Positions 1-9,043 of a DNA stretch of 64,000 bases are shown here, in pieces; the stretch's first letter is position 1; every line of letters starts with the position of its first letter. The notes below the pieces were generated by a model. It was given only the letters and a program-made list of their open reading frames with translations, was not told the origin of the DNA and did not search any database. A program made the translations under genes and the position numbers. The stretch lies in assembly GCA_000620205.1 (NCBI GenBank), contig JHVP01000007.1, forward strand, positions 186,001-250,000, written 5' to 3'. Source of the DNA: Geodermatophilaceae bacterium URHA0031 (GTDB lineage: Bacteria > Actinomycetota > Actinomycetes > Mycobacteriales > Geodermatophilaceae).

Positions 1-1
1 C

Positions 2-1786
2 CACGTCACCGACGACCGGGACTCCGAGGTCATCGGCCTGGGCATCGCACTGGTGCTGCTGCTGGTCATGTTCGGCTCGGTCGTGGCCGCCCTGCTGCCG
101 CTGTTCTCCGCGGTGGTGAGCGTGCTGTCCGGGCTGTCGGTCGTCGGCCTGCTGGCGGCCCTGCTGACCTTCCCGGACAGCGCGCCGACCGTGGCCACGC
201 TGCTGGGCCTGGGCGTCGCGGTCGACTACGGGCTCTTCCTGGTCGCCCGGCACCGTGACCAGCTCGACCACGGCGCCGACGTGGTCACGGCCGCGGGCCG
301 GGCCACGGCGACCTCCGGGGCGGCCATCGTCATCGCCGGCGGCACCGTGGTGGTCGCCATCCTCGGCCTCTACGTCGCGGGGGTGCCCTTCGTCGGCGCG
401 ATGGGGCTGGCCGCCGCGGTCGTCGTGGCCGTCGCGATGGTCGCCGCGCTCACCCTGGTGCCCGCGCTGCTCGGGCTGGCCGGACCCCGGGTGCTGGCGC
501 GCCGCGACCGGCGGGCCCGGCAGGTCGCGGCCGCCGCCGACGACGACCCGGCGGGCACCACCGCCCGGCTGGCCGCGCTCGCCGCGCGCAGCGACGAGGC
601 CCACGAGCGCAGCGCCTTCGCCCGCTGGGGCCGGCGGGTGAGCGACCGGCCGCTGCCCTGGGCGCTGCTGTCGACCGCCGTCCTGGTGGTGCTGGCGATC
701 CCGGTGCTCTCGCTGCAGCTCGGCCAGGTCGACGCCGGCACCGACCCGACGAGCGAGACCGACCGGCGGGCGTACGACCTGCTCGCCGAGGGCTTCGGAC
801 CGGGCATCAACGGACCGCTCTCCGTCGTCGTGGTGGTGCCCGACGGCACCTCGCCCGACGACACCACGACCCTGCTGACGAACACCGCGACCACGCTCGG
901 GCAGACCCCGGGGGTGGCGTCGGTCGGCGCGCCGAACGTGGACCAGGCCGGCGACACCGCCGTCCTCACCGTCGTCCCGACGACGTCGCCGCAGGACCAG
1001 GCGACCACCGAGCTGGTGGACCGGCTGCGGTCCGACGTGCTGCCGGGGGTGCCGGCGGACACCTACGTGGTCGGGACGACGGCCGGCTACGTCGACTTCA
1101 CCGACAAGATCGCCGCCCGGATGCCGTGGCTGATCCTCACCGTGGTCGCGCTGTCGTTCGTGCTGCTGACGGTGGCGTTCCGGTCCGTGGTGATCGCCAC
1201 CAAGGCCGCGGTGCTCAACCTGCTGTCGGTGGGCGCGGCCTACGGCGTCGTCGTCGCCGTCTTCCAGTGGGGCTGGGGCTCGTCGTTGATCGGGATCGAG
1301 GAGGACCTGCCCATCCCCGCCTTCGTGCCGATGCTGATGTTCGCCATCGTGTTCGGGCTGTCGATGGACTACGAGGTCTTCCTGCTCTCCCGGGTGCACG
1401 AGGCGTGGTCGGCCACCCGGGACGCGCACCGCAGCGTGGCCATCGGCATCGGCGGCACCGCCCGGGTGATCACCACCGCGGCCGCGGTGATGGTGGTGGT
1501 GTTCAGCAGCTTCGTTCTCGACCCAGACCCCACCGTGAAGATGCTGGCCGTCGGGATGGCCGCCGCGGTCCTCATCGACGCCAGCGTGATCCGGATGGTG
1601 CTGGTGCCGGCGGTGATGTCGCTGCTGGGCGCCCGGGCGTGGTGGCTGCCGCGCTGGCTGGACCGGGTGGTGCCCGACGTCGACATCGAGGGCAGCGCGC
1701 ACCTGGCCCGGGTGGCCGACGTGGTCCCGGCCCCGCGGCAGGCCGAGGAGGACCGGCCCGCGGAGACCGGCGATCGGAGGCCGTGA
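2..1786 (+). CDS. MMPL family transporter, 5'-truncated by the window edge
   Basis: The reading frame is open from the first bases, so the gene starts upstream; 594 C-terminal residues are present. It belongs to the MMPL/RND superfamily of proton-driven membrane transporters, which move lipids or export drugs. The visible part has a block of membrane helices with the motif GVAVDYGLFLVAR, a soluble loop of roughly 200 residues (about window residues 240-350) and a second helix block with GLSMDYEVFLLSR. This is the duplicated RND layout; the Asp-Tyr pairs are the family's proton-relay positions. The polar tail after the last helix is cytoplasmic. The substrate cannot be told from sequence. Confidence 0.9.
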   Translation, partial: HVTDDRDSEVIGLGIALVLLLVMFGSVVAALLPLFSAVVSVLSGLSVVGLLAALLTFPDSAPTVATLLGLGVAVDYGLFLVARHRDQLDHGADVVTAAGRATATSGAAIVIAGGTVVVAILGLYVAGVPFVGAMGLAAAVVVAVAMVAALTLVPALLGLAGPRVLARRDRRARQVAAAADDDPAGTTARLAALAARSDEAHERSAFARWGRRVSDRPLPWALLSTAVLVVLAIPVLSLQLGQVDAGTDPTSETDRRAYDLLAEGFGPGINGPLSVVVVVPDGTSPDDTTTLLTNTATTLGQTPGVASVGAPNVDQAGDTAVLTVVPTTSPQDQATTELVDRLRSDVLPGVPADTYVVGTTAGYVDFTDKIAARMPWLILTVVALSFVLLTVAFRSVVIATKAAVLNLLSVGAAYGVVVAVFQWGWGSSLIGIEEDLPIPAFVPMLMFAIVFGLSMDYEVFLLSRVHEAWSATRDAHRSVAIGIGGTARVITTAAAVMVVVFSSFVLDPDPTVKMLAVGMAAAVLIDASVIRMVLVPAVMSLLGARAWWLPRWLDRVVPDVDIEGSAHLARVADVVPAPRQAEEDRPAETGDRRP

Positions 1787-1895
1787 CGCGGCTCTGACCC
1801 GGGCGGCCCGCGAGGACGCGCGCACCGGGGCGCGCGGAGACGGCCCGCGGACGTACCGTGGCGGCCTCGCTCGTCGAGTCGTCCGTGGAGGCGAC

Positions 1896-2291
1896 ATGGC
1901 TGCCTCGCTCGTGTACCTCGGGTCGATCATCGGTGGCGTGGTCGCGGCCGTGGCGGCGATCGGCTGGTCGGCCCGCCTCGTCTTCGGCTCCGCGCGGTTG
2001 CCGGCACTCCGCCGTCGACGAACCGACCCGGTGACGCCGCAGCACCGGCCGATCGAGGTCGTCGCCGCAGACCTGCGCAGGCTCGCCCGTCAGCTGGAGC
2101 GGGTGCCGGCCGGTGCGCCGATGGCCCGGCGCCGTGGCCTGCAGGCAGCCTACGACGACGTCCTGGTCGAAGCCGCCCTGCAGCTCGGGGTGCCGCAGAC
2201 CCTCACCGCCCCGCCGGACGGACGGTCTCGCGACGCCGAGCGACTGCGGCTGCAGGCGGCGCTGTCCGCCGCCGGACTGGTCTGCGACTGA
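1896..2291 (+). CDS. Small membrane-anchored hypothetical protein
   Basis: A 131-residue protein of unknown function. One N-terminal membrane helix (about residues 5-28, GSIIGGVVAAVAAIGW) is followed by a basic, Arg-rich cytoplasmic part predicted to be helical. The ATG follows a good ribosome site (GGAGGCGAC). The gene ends five bases from the converging glycosidase gene, so the two transcripts must overlap. It probably has its own promoter in the 109-bp gap after the MMPL gene. No family recognised. Confidence 0.6.
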   Translation: MAASLVYLGSIIGGVVAAVAAIGWSARLVFGSARLPALRRRRTDPVTPQHRPIEVVAADLRRLARQLERVPAGAPMARRRGLQAAYDDVLVEAALQLGVPQTLTAPPDGRSRDAERLRLQAALSAAGLVCD

Positions 2292-2296
2292 CCCGG

Positions 2297-3739
2297 TCAC
2301 TGCGCCTGTCCGCGATGACGCTGGGCGGGGGTGATCCGCGGCAGCTCGCTGGTCAGCCAGCGCACCGGACGACGCTGCGCCGGCCGCCGCGCGGCCAGGA
2401 AGTCCAGCGCGATCGCGGCCGTCCAGGACTGGTCACGGCTGCCCAGCGTCTGCCCGGTGATCGGCTGGTAGTACTCGGCGAAGTCGCAGTCGACGAGCTG
2501 CGAGAGGCCGGCCAGCCGCAGCTGGTTGGCCGCCTCCTGCTCCCCGGACCGGTTCAGCGCCCAGGCCATCAGCCAGTTGAGGACCGGCCACTGCGGCCCC
2601 CGCCAGTAGGTCTGCGGGCGGAAGGCAGGTGAGGCGGGGGAGACCGACGGCACCACCGGCCAGCGCAGCCGCGAGTGGCCGCACCACCGCGGACCCAGCA
2701 GCAGGTCCCGCTGCCGCCGGGTGAGGGCGTCGTCGCCACCGCACACCAGCGGCGCGAAGCCCGCGGCGCTCTCCACGTCCAGCCACCTCCCGGTGCGCAG
2801 GTCCAGGTCGCGGGCCAGCCCGGTGCCCGGGTCCACCGAGCGCAGCACCCCGGTGCGGAACCGGCGGGCGATCGCCCGGGACCGCTCGACCCCACCGGCC
2901 GCGCCGCCGCCGATGCCGAGCTCCTCGCCCATGTCGGCGAGCAGGTCGCTGGCCGCCGCGAGCAGCGCCGACACCAGGACGTCGCCCATGACGAAGTCCC
3001 CGGTCGACCGGTAGACGGCGTCGTCGTAGCGGGAGCGGACCTTCTGCTCCAGCAGCCACAGGTAGCGGGCGTACTCCGCGTCGGTGGGCCGCTGCGAGGG
3101 GTCGGAGACGTGCGCCAGGTCCGCACGGACGAACGGCGGCATGTCCGGCTGCGGGTGCACGTTGGAGTAGGGCTCGTCCCAGCGCGGCGAGTCGTCCATG
3201 CCGGACTCCCAGCCGTGGTGGATCTCCACCAGGCCGTAGGAGTACGGGTCGCGGGCCGTGGCGAGGTAGGAGTGCCAGGCCAGCCACTGGTCGAAGGTCT
3301 CCCGGACGAAGTCCTCGGCCAGGTCCTGGTCGGCACCACCCCGGCGGCGGGCGTCGTGCAGGATCCGGGACAGCGCGATGACGTGGATCGGCGGCTGGCA
3401 GATGCCCGAGGTGAGCACCCCGGCCGGGCGCGCGGCGGCGACCTGGGTGCGCCAGCGGTCGGGCCCGGGGAAGTAGTCGCTGGGCTCGTGGAACAGGATG
3501 TGCGGGATCATCCCGGTCGCCCACTGGCCCGACAGCAGGCTGCGCAGCTCGGCGAGCGCGCGGGGCACCGACACGGTCGCGATGCCGAGCGCCACGAAGC
3601 CGGCGTCCCAGCTCCACATGTGCGGGTAGAGAGTCGGCGAGGCCACGGTGAACGCGCCCCGGTCGTTGGCCCGGAGCACGTAGCCGGCCCGGCCGGACAT
3701 CAGCCCGATCTCCACGGCGCTGGGTTGGGACACGGTCAT
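2297..3739 (-). CDS. MGH1/GH63-like glycoside hydrolase, probable glucosylglycerate hydrolase
   Basis: A 480-residue cytoplasmic enzyme with the (alpha/alpha)6-barrel signatures of the GH63/MGH1 group: MWSWDAGF near the N terminus, SGMDDSPRWD in the middle, and WRGPQWPVLNW followed by EYYQPITGQ near the C terminus. In mycobacterial glucosylglycerate hydrolases the Asp of the SGMD-type motif and the Glu of the E-x-Y-x-P motif are the catalytic acid and base; both are present. The likely reaction is hydrolysis of glucosylglycerate or a related alpha-glucoside compatible solute. No signal peptide. I chose the ATG that opens MTVSQPSAVEIG; in-frame GTG and ATG codons up to 39 bases upstream are alternatives. 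An APC permease gene lies 77 bases upstream on the same strand. Specificity is inferred. Confidence 0.75.
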   Translation of the reverse strand: MTVSQPSAVEIGLMSGRAGYVLRANDRGAFTVASPTLYPHMWSWDAGFVALGIATVSVPRALAELRSLLSGQWATGMIPHILFHEPSDYFPGPDRWRTQVAAARPAGVLTSGICQPPIHVIALSRILHDARRRGGADQDLAEDFVRETFDQWLAWHSYLATARDPYSYGLVEIHHGWESGMDDSPRWDEPYSNVHPQPDMPPFVRADLAHVSDPSQRPTDAEYARYLWLLEQKVRSRYDDAVYRSTGDFVMGDVLVSALLAAASDLLADMGEELGIGGGAAGGVERSRAIARRFRTGVLRSVDPGTGLARDLDLRTGRWLDVESAAGFAPLVCGGDDALTRRQRDLLLGPRWCGHSRLRWPVVPSVSPASPAFRPQTYWRGPQWPVLNWLMAWALNRSGEQEAANQLRLAGLSQLVDCDFAEYYQPITGQTLGSRDQSWTAAIALDFLAARRPAQRRPVRWLTSELPRITPAQRHRGQAQ

Positions 3740-3816
3740 CTGCGGGGTCAGCTCCTCTCGCCGTCCCTGCATCCTCACCCGGCCGCCCCTGCTCTGGGCG
3801 CCTGTTCACCCAATCG

Positions 3817-5187
3817 TCACGGACCGGTCGTTGACGCCGCCCCGGTCCGCGGCCGGGAGCCCCGCCACCACGGCGCCTGGGCGAGCAGGTACAGCCCGAC
3901 GCCGACCAGGAGCATCACCCCCGCGCGCAGCCAGGTCGCGCCCTCCTGCTGCGCCAGCAGGAGGAGGCAGGACGCGATGGCCAGCACCGGGACGACGACG
4001 GGCGCGGTGAAGTGGTCGGCCTCCACCCGGTCCCGGCGCAGCACCAGCACGGAGACGTTGGTGCTCAGGAAGACCAGCAGGAGCAGCAGGACGACGATGT
4101 TCGCCAGCTCGCCGAGGTCGCCGAGCGTGGTGAGCGCCATGGCGACGGCCGTGGTCGCCACGATCGCGACCCACGGGGTGCGCCGGCCCGGGAGCACCGC
4201 GCCCAGCGCCGGGGGCAGCAGCCGCTGCTCGGCCAGCCCGAACACCATCCGGCTGGCCATGATCATCGTCAGCAGCGCGCCGTTGGCCACCGCGATCAGC
4301 GCGATCGCGCTGAACAACCGGTCCGGCACGCCGATGCCGGTGGCCTGCACGACGGTGAGCAGCGGACCGGTCGAGGAGGACAGCTCGTCGGCCGGTACGA
4401 CGATCGAGGCGACCAGCCCGATCAGCACGTACACCGCCCCCGCGGTGAGCAGCGCACCGAACAGCGCCCGCGGGTAGACCCGGCGCACGTCCCGGACCTC
4501 CTCGGCCACGTTCGCCGAGGTCTCGAACCCGACGAAGGAGTAGTAGGCGAGGATCGCCGCGGCCAGCACCGCCGACCCGGCCGGGACGCCCTCCGGGAAC
4601 TGGACCACCCGGCCGGCGTCCCCGTCGCCCCGGCCGAGCACGATCGCACCGAGCACGATGACCAGCAGCAGCCCGGACACCTCGATCACGGTCATCACCA
4701 CGTTGGCCCGCACGGACTCCTGGATGCCGCGGGCGTTGACCAGTGCGACCACGAGCAGGAAGACCAGGGCGGCCGGGACGGCGGGCACGTCGAGGAAGAC
4801 CGACAGGTAGTCGCCGGCGAACGCCAGGGCCAGGCCGGCGGCGCTGGTGACGCCGGCGGCGAGCATGCAGTAGCCGACCAGGAAGGACACCACCGGTCGG
4901 CCGAAGGCCCGTTCGGCGAAGACCGCCGAACCGCCGGCCCGGGGGTACTTGGTGACCAGCTCGGCGTAGGAGGCGGCGGTCAGCAGGGCCAGCAGCAGCG
5001 CGACGAGCATCGGCACCCAGATCGCACCGCCCACCTCGCCGGCGATCTCACCGACCAGGGCGTAGATGCCGGCCCCCAGGACGTCGCCCAGGACGAAGAC
5101 GTACAGCAGCTTCCCGCTGACCGCCCGGCGCAGCGCGGTGTCCTCGGAGTCGGCCGGAGCGGGGTGGGGAGGGGAGTCCTGGTGCAC
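3817..5187 (-). CDS. APC family amino acid/polyamine permease
   Basis: A 456-residue integral membrane protein with about 12 hydrophobic segments, the usual APC size. The first helix carries the APC signature GDVLGAGIYALVG, whose unwound glycine-rich turn binds the substrate amine and carboxylate. A second family block, YYSFVGFETSANVAEEV, lies near the middle. It probably imports amino acids or polyamines by proton symport. The start is a GTG. It lies between the potassium channel gene (53 bases upstream) and the glycosidase gene (77 bases downstream) on the same strand and may be co-transcribed. Substrate unknown. Confidence 0.85.
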   Translation of the reverse strand: MHQDSPPHPAPADSEDTALRRAVSGKLLYVFVLGDVLGAGIYALVGEIAGEVGGAIWVPMLVALLLALLTAASYAELVTKYPRAGGSAVFAERAFGRPVVSFLVGYCMLAAGVTSAAGLALAFAGDYLSVFLDVPAVPAALVFLLVVALVNARGIQESVRANVVMTVIEVSGLLLVIVLGAIVLGRGDGDAGRVVQFPEGVPAGSAVLAAAILAYYSFVGFETSANVAEEVRDVRRVYPRALFGALLTAGAVYVLIGLVASIVVPADELSSSTGPLLTVVQATGIGVPDRLFSAIALIAVANGALLTMIMASRMVFGLAEQRLLPPALGAVLPGRRTPWVAIVATTAVAMALTTLGDLGELANIVVLLLLLVFLSTNVSVLVLRRDRVEADHFTAPVVVPVLAIASCLLLLAQQEGATWLRAGVMLLVGVGLYLLAQAPWWRGSRPRTGAASTTGP

Positions 5188-5240
5188 CGGCCGAGTCTCG
5201 GTGGGTGGCCGGGCCGCGGCAAACCGGAGGGGCCGCCGGG

Positions 5241-6266
5241 TCAGTTCAGCTCGGGGGACCGGTGGGCCTTCACCACGACGAGGACGTCACCGCTCTGCAG
5301 GGTGCCGATCAGCGGGTCGTCGAACCGCAGGTGGCGGCCGCCGCGCTCGACCGACAGCACGACGTCCCGCAGCTGCCGGGCACCCAGGCCGACCTCGGAG
5401 GGGGTGACCGAGCGCTGCTGCAGGTCCAGTCCGCGGCCGGCGGTGAGCAGGTCCTCCACGACGTGGACGACGCCGGGCTGGTCGGGGGAGAGCCCCAGCA
5501 GCCGGCCGGAGGTGGCCGAGGTGGTGATCACCGAGTCCGCGCCGGACTGGCGCAGCAGGCTGGCGTTCTCCTCCTCGCGCACGCTGGCGGTGATCGGCAC
5601 GCTGGGGTTCAGCTGCCGCACGGTGAGCACGATGAGCACCGCGGCGTCGTCCCGGTTGGCCGCGACCACGACGGCCCGCGCCTTCTCCACCGACGTCCGG
5701 CGCAGCACCTCCGTCCGGCCGGCATCGCCGAGCACCCCGGTGAGCCCGGCCGAGGTCGCCTCCTCGATGGCCCGGGGGTCGGGGTCGACGACCACGATGT
5801 GCGTGGCGTCGGTCCCGGTGCTGAGCAGTGCCCGGATGGCGCTGCGGCCCTTGGTGCCGTAACCGCACACGACGACGTGCTGGCGCACGCGAGACCTCCA
5901 GCGTCGGACCCGGAACTCCTCCCGCGAGCGCGCGGTGAGCGCCTCGAGGGTGGTGCCGATGAGGATGAGCAGGAACGCGATCCGCATGGGCGTGATCACG
6001 AGGATGTTGACCAGCCGGGCGCCGGGTGTCACCGGGGTGATGTCGCCGTAGCCGGTGGTGGAGAGGGTGACCGTGGCGTAGTACGTGGCGTCCAGGACGC
6101 TGATGTCGCCGCCGCTGTTGTCCCGGTAGCCGTCGCGGTCCAGGTAGACGATCAGCACGGTGAGCACCAGCACGATCGTGGCGATGACCACCCGCCGCCA
6201 GACCTGGCGGGCCGGGGACTCCTCGGTGTGGGCGAGGTGCACGCCGCTGTGGTCGTCGCTCAGCAC
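5241..6266 (-). CDS. Two-helix potassium channel with RCK (TrkA-N) domain
   Basis: A 341-residue protein. One membrane helix (about residues 25-42) is followed by a pore loop with the potassium selectivity filter TTGYGD and a second helix. After residue 130 comes a soluble RCK/TrkA-N Rossmann domain (VVVCGYGTKG, then the acidic strand end VVVDPDP) and a C-terminal TrkA-C-like part. This is the MthK architecture: a tetrameric channel gated by ligands on a cytoplasmic ring. Starts at GTG. The thioesterase gene lies 42 bases upstream on the same strand. Confidence 0.88.
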   Translation of the reverse strand: MLSDDHSGVHLAHTEESPARQVWRRVVIATIVLVLTVLIVYLDRDGYRDNSGGDISVLDATYYATVTLSTTGYGDITPVTPGARLVNILVITPMRIAFLLILIGTTLEALTARSREEFRVRRWRSRVRQHVVVCGYGTKGRSAIRALLSTGTDATHIVVVDPDPRAIEEATSAGLTGVLGDAGRTEVLRRTSVEKARAVVVAANRDDAAVLIVLTVRQLNPSVPITASVREEENASLLRQSGADSVITTSATSGRLLGLSPDQPGVVHVVEDLLTAGRGLDLQQRSVTPSEVGLGARQLRDVVLSVERGGRHLRFDDPLIGTLQSGDVLVVVKAHRSPELN

Positions 6267-6308
6267 GTCGGCCGGTCCTGGCTCACCGCGCGACGATAGC
6301 GAGAGCGC

Positions 6309-7097
6309 TCAGCGCTGCTGCACGAGCAGCGGCTGGGCCACCTCGCCGACCACGCCCTGCTCGTCGGAGAGCACGCCGGAGCACAGGCCGAGTCCGTCGG
6401 TGGCCAGCTGCGTGCGGCAGTCCAGGTGCACCCACTCGCCGACCGGGTCGCGCAGCAGGTGGGTGGTCATCCCCGGCGGGATGGACAGCCAGCCGGTCAG
6501 GTCCAGCTCGGCGGAGATGCCGTTGGCGGCGTCGGCGGCGACCAGCACCCGGGCCAGCGGGGTGGTCGGCTGACCGGCGACCAGCGGCACGCGCACCCGG
6601 GTCCACACCGCCGCCGGTCCGCGCCGGTCGGGGGACCCGGCGGTGTACCGCCAGTCCAGCGCCCTGCCGTAGCCCCAGTCGCCCATGTCCGGCAGCGGCA
6701 CCGCCGGTGCGTCGGTCGCCGCGGGCAGCGGGGGCGGGAGGACGGCGGGGGTGCTGGCCGGCGGCGTCGGGCCGGTGGCCAGGTGCCACACCCGGGCGAC
6801 GGCGACCGCGCGACCGTCCACGCTCATCCGCGCCTCGGTCAGCGAGATCCGGCGCCCGGGCCGGACGGCGGATACCTCCACGGTGAGCTCCCGGCGCGGG
6901 ATGGCGCCGAGGAAGTCCACCGACACGCGCGCGGTCCGCTGCCCGGGGTCGGCGCCGGCCCCGGCCAGGTGCGCGAGCAGCGCCGAGGGCGGTCCGCCGT
7001 GCTGGGAGCCGCTGTCCCACGGGCTCTCGGTGGCCTTGGTCGGGGCGAACCGCCCCTCGCCCAGGGGCAGGTAGAAGGCCTCGGCGGTCTCGCTCAC
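6309..7097 (-). CDS. Thioesterase family protein (double hotdog, TesB/4HBT_3-like)
   Basis: A 262-residue protein with two tandem hotdog folds. The first has SQHGGPPSALLAHL, the helix motif of acyl-CoA thioesterases, followed by the strand RVSVDFLGAIPRRELTVEV. The family hydrolyses acyl-CoA to free acid and CoA, or acts as an acyl-carrier hotdog. I chose the GTG that opens VSETAEAFYLPLG because GAGGAG lies 6 bases before it; the frame stays open further upstream without coding character. The acyl-CoA ligase gene is 104 bases upstream on the same strand, which fits a joint role in acyl-CoA turnover. Confidence 0.8.
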   Translation of the reverse strand: MSETAEAFYLPLGEGRFAPTKATESPWDSGSQHGGPPSALLAHLAGAGADPGQRTARVSVDFLGAIPRRELTVEVSAVRPGRRISLTEARMSVDGRAVAVARVWHLATGPTPPASTPAVLPPPLPAATDAPAVPLPDMGDWGYGRALDWRYTAGSPDRRGPAAVWTRVRVPLVAGQPTTPLARVLVAADAANGISAELDLTGWLSIPPGMTTHLLRDPVGEWVHLDCRTQLATDGLGLCSGVLSDEQGVVGEVAQPLLVQQR

Positions 7098-7201
7098 GGG
7101 TGTCTCCTCGTCGGGGTCGGCGGCGCGCCGGGACGCGTCCGAGCAGCGGGTGCAGCCTCGCAGCCCGCTCGGCGCCCGGCCCCGTCGCCTCCCTGGCCGG
7201 G

Positions 7202-8950
7202 TCAGCCCGTGGTGGCCTGCGCGGCTCTCTCGCGGGCGCTGAGCTCGCGCTTGAGCACCTTGCCGGCCGGGGACACCGGCAGCGCGTCGACGAAGACGAC
7301 GTCGCGCAGCCGCTTGTAGGGCGTCACCTGCTCGTTGACCGCGGCCTGCACGCCGTCGACGGTCAGCGCCGCCCCGGCGTCGTCGCCGCGGGGCACGACG
7401 TAGGCCACCGGCAGCTCCCCGGCCTCCGGGTCGGGACGGCCGACCACCGCCGCGGCGGCGACGCCCGGCAGCGCGAAGAGCAGCTCCTCCAGCTCGCGGG
7501 GGAACACGTTGTAGCCCTTGTAGAGCAGCATGTCCTTGGTCCGGTCCACGATGGACAGGTAGCCGTCGGCGTCCAGCACCCCGACGTCGCCGCTGTGGAA
7601 CCAGCCGTCGGCGTCGATCGCCTCCGCGGTCGCGTCCGCGCGCCCGGCGTAGCCGCGCATCACCTGCGGCCCGCGGATGCACACCTCGCCGCGTTCCCCC
7701 ACAGGCAGCGGGTCGCCGCCGCCGAGCGGGCGGATGCTGATCTCGGTGTCCGGCAGCGGGACGCCGACCGTGCCGGCCTTGCGCACGCCGCTGGTGTGCG
7801 AGGGGTTGCCGGTGGCCTGCATGGTGACCTCGGTCAGGCCGTAGCCCTCACCGATCACCGCTCCCGGCACCAGCGCCTTCATCCGCTCGATCAGCGGCAC
7901 CGGCAGGGGCGCCGCGCCGCTGGAGAAGCCGCGCACGCTGGACAGGTCGGCGTCGGCGATGCCCGGTACCTGCAGCAGCGCGACGAACACCGGCGGGGCG
8001 CCGCCGATGCCGGTCACCCGGTACCGGACGGCGTCCTCGACGTAGCGCACCGGGTCGAACCGGTCGTGGATCACGACGGTGGAGCCGCCCATCACCTGGC
8101 CGTTGAGGTAGCCGATCACGCCCATGGCGTGGAACCACGGGGTGAGGTTGATCAGCCTCGCCGTCCCCAGCCGGGTCGGGTGCTCGGCCTCGTCGCCGAA
8201 CTGGTCCAGCGTCACGTCGCCCTCGTCGTCGAGCACCGGCACCGAGCCGGTGCTGAAGCACGCGGACTGCAGCACGTTCGTGACCACGGCCCGGTGCGGC
8301 AGCTCCACGCCCTTGCTGACCCCGGTCGTCCCGCCGGTGTAGGCCAGGTGCGCCAGGTCGCTCACCGGGTCGAGGGCGGCGTCGCGGTGCGCGTCGGTCG
8401 GGTCGGCGGTGAGCAGGTCGCCCAGCGAGGCCGCGCCGGGCAGCCCGTCGAGGTCCACCGGTGCCTGCGGGTCGGCGATCTGCTGCGGCCCGGTGACGAC
8501 GACGGTCCGCACGCCGGTGCCCTCCAGGGCGGCGCGGACGACGGGCAGCACCGGCTCCCAGGTGACCAGCGCGCGGGCGCCGGCGTCGGCGAGCTGGGCG
8601 GCCAGCGCGGCCGGCGGCAGCAGCGGGTTGGTGGGGGAGAAGACCGCGCCGGCCAGCAGGACGCCGTAGTAGACCGCCGGGTACTGCAGGCAGTTGGGCA
8701 GGTGGACCGCGACGACGTCCCCCCGGCCGATGCCCCGCTCGGCCAGCCCGGCGGCGACCGCGTGCGCGCGGCGGCCGAGCTCGGTGAAGGACAGCTCCTC
8801 GTCGTGGTGCACGAACGCGGTCCGGTCGCCCCAGCGGCGCACGGCGGCCCGCAGCACCGAGCCGACCGGCAGCAGCGGGTAGTCCAGCGAGCGCGGCAGC
8901 CCCGGCGGCCAGGTCGTCGGCTGGGTGCTGGGGACGTGCGTCGCGGTCAT
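7202..8950 (-). CDS. AMP-dependent acyl-CoA ligase (long-chain fatty acid-CoA ligase type)
   Basis: A 582-residue member of the ANL superfamily that activates a carboxylic acid with ATP and joins it to CoA. The expected motifs occur in order: phosphate-binding YTGGTTGVSKG, GEGYGLTE, the hinge region WFHSGDVGVLDADGY, VDRTKDMLLYKGYN, and the C-terminal adenylation lysine in SPAGKVLKREL. Length and motif order match fatty acyl-CoA ligases of actinomycetes. The thioesterase gene follows, and a patatin gene runs divergently 93 bases away. The acyl substrate is unknown; long-chain is the default. Confidence 0.88.
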   Translation of the reverse strand: MTATHVPSTQPTTWPPGLPRSLDYPLLPVGSVLRAAVRRWGDRTAFVHHDEELSFTELGRRAHAVAAGLAERGIGRGDVVAVHLPNCLQYPAVYYGVLLAGAVFSPTNPLLPPAALAAQLADAGARALVTWEPVLPVVRAALEGTGVRTVVVTGPQQIADPQAPVDLDGLPGAASLGDLLTADPTDAHRDAALDPVSDLAHLAYTGGTTGVSKGVELPHRAVVTNVLQSACFSTGSVPVLDDEGDVTLDQFGDEAEHPTRLGTARLINLTPWFHAMGVIGYLNGQVMGGSTVVIHDRFDPVRYVEDAVRYRVTGIGGAPPVFVALLQVPGIADADLSSVRGFSSGAAPLPVPLIERMKALVPGAVIGEGYGLTEVTMQATGNPSHTSGVRKAGTVGVPLPDTEISIRPLGGGDPLPVGERGEVCIRGPQVMRGYAGRADATAEAIDADGWFHSGDVGVLDADGYLSIVDRTKDMLLYKGYNVFPRELEELLFALPGVAAAAVVGRPDPEAGELPVAYVVPRGDDAGAALTVDGVQAAVNEQVTPYKRLRDVVFVDALPVSPAGKVLKRELSARERAAQATTG

Positions 8951-9043
8951 CCGGGGTCCTTCCGGTCGGCGTCGTTGCCGCCGCCCAGAGTGGCCTACGT
9001 CACCCGCCGGGTCGACACCGACCCCGTGCGTCAGGATGGCCCG

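Noticed and set aside
2675..4477. Long open frames antisense to the glycosidase and permease genes
   Set aside because: Their Gln/Arg/Pro/Gly-rich composition is that of shadows of high-GC genes; similar frames occur opposite many genes in the window.
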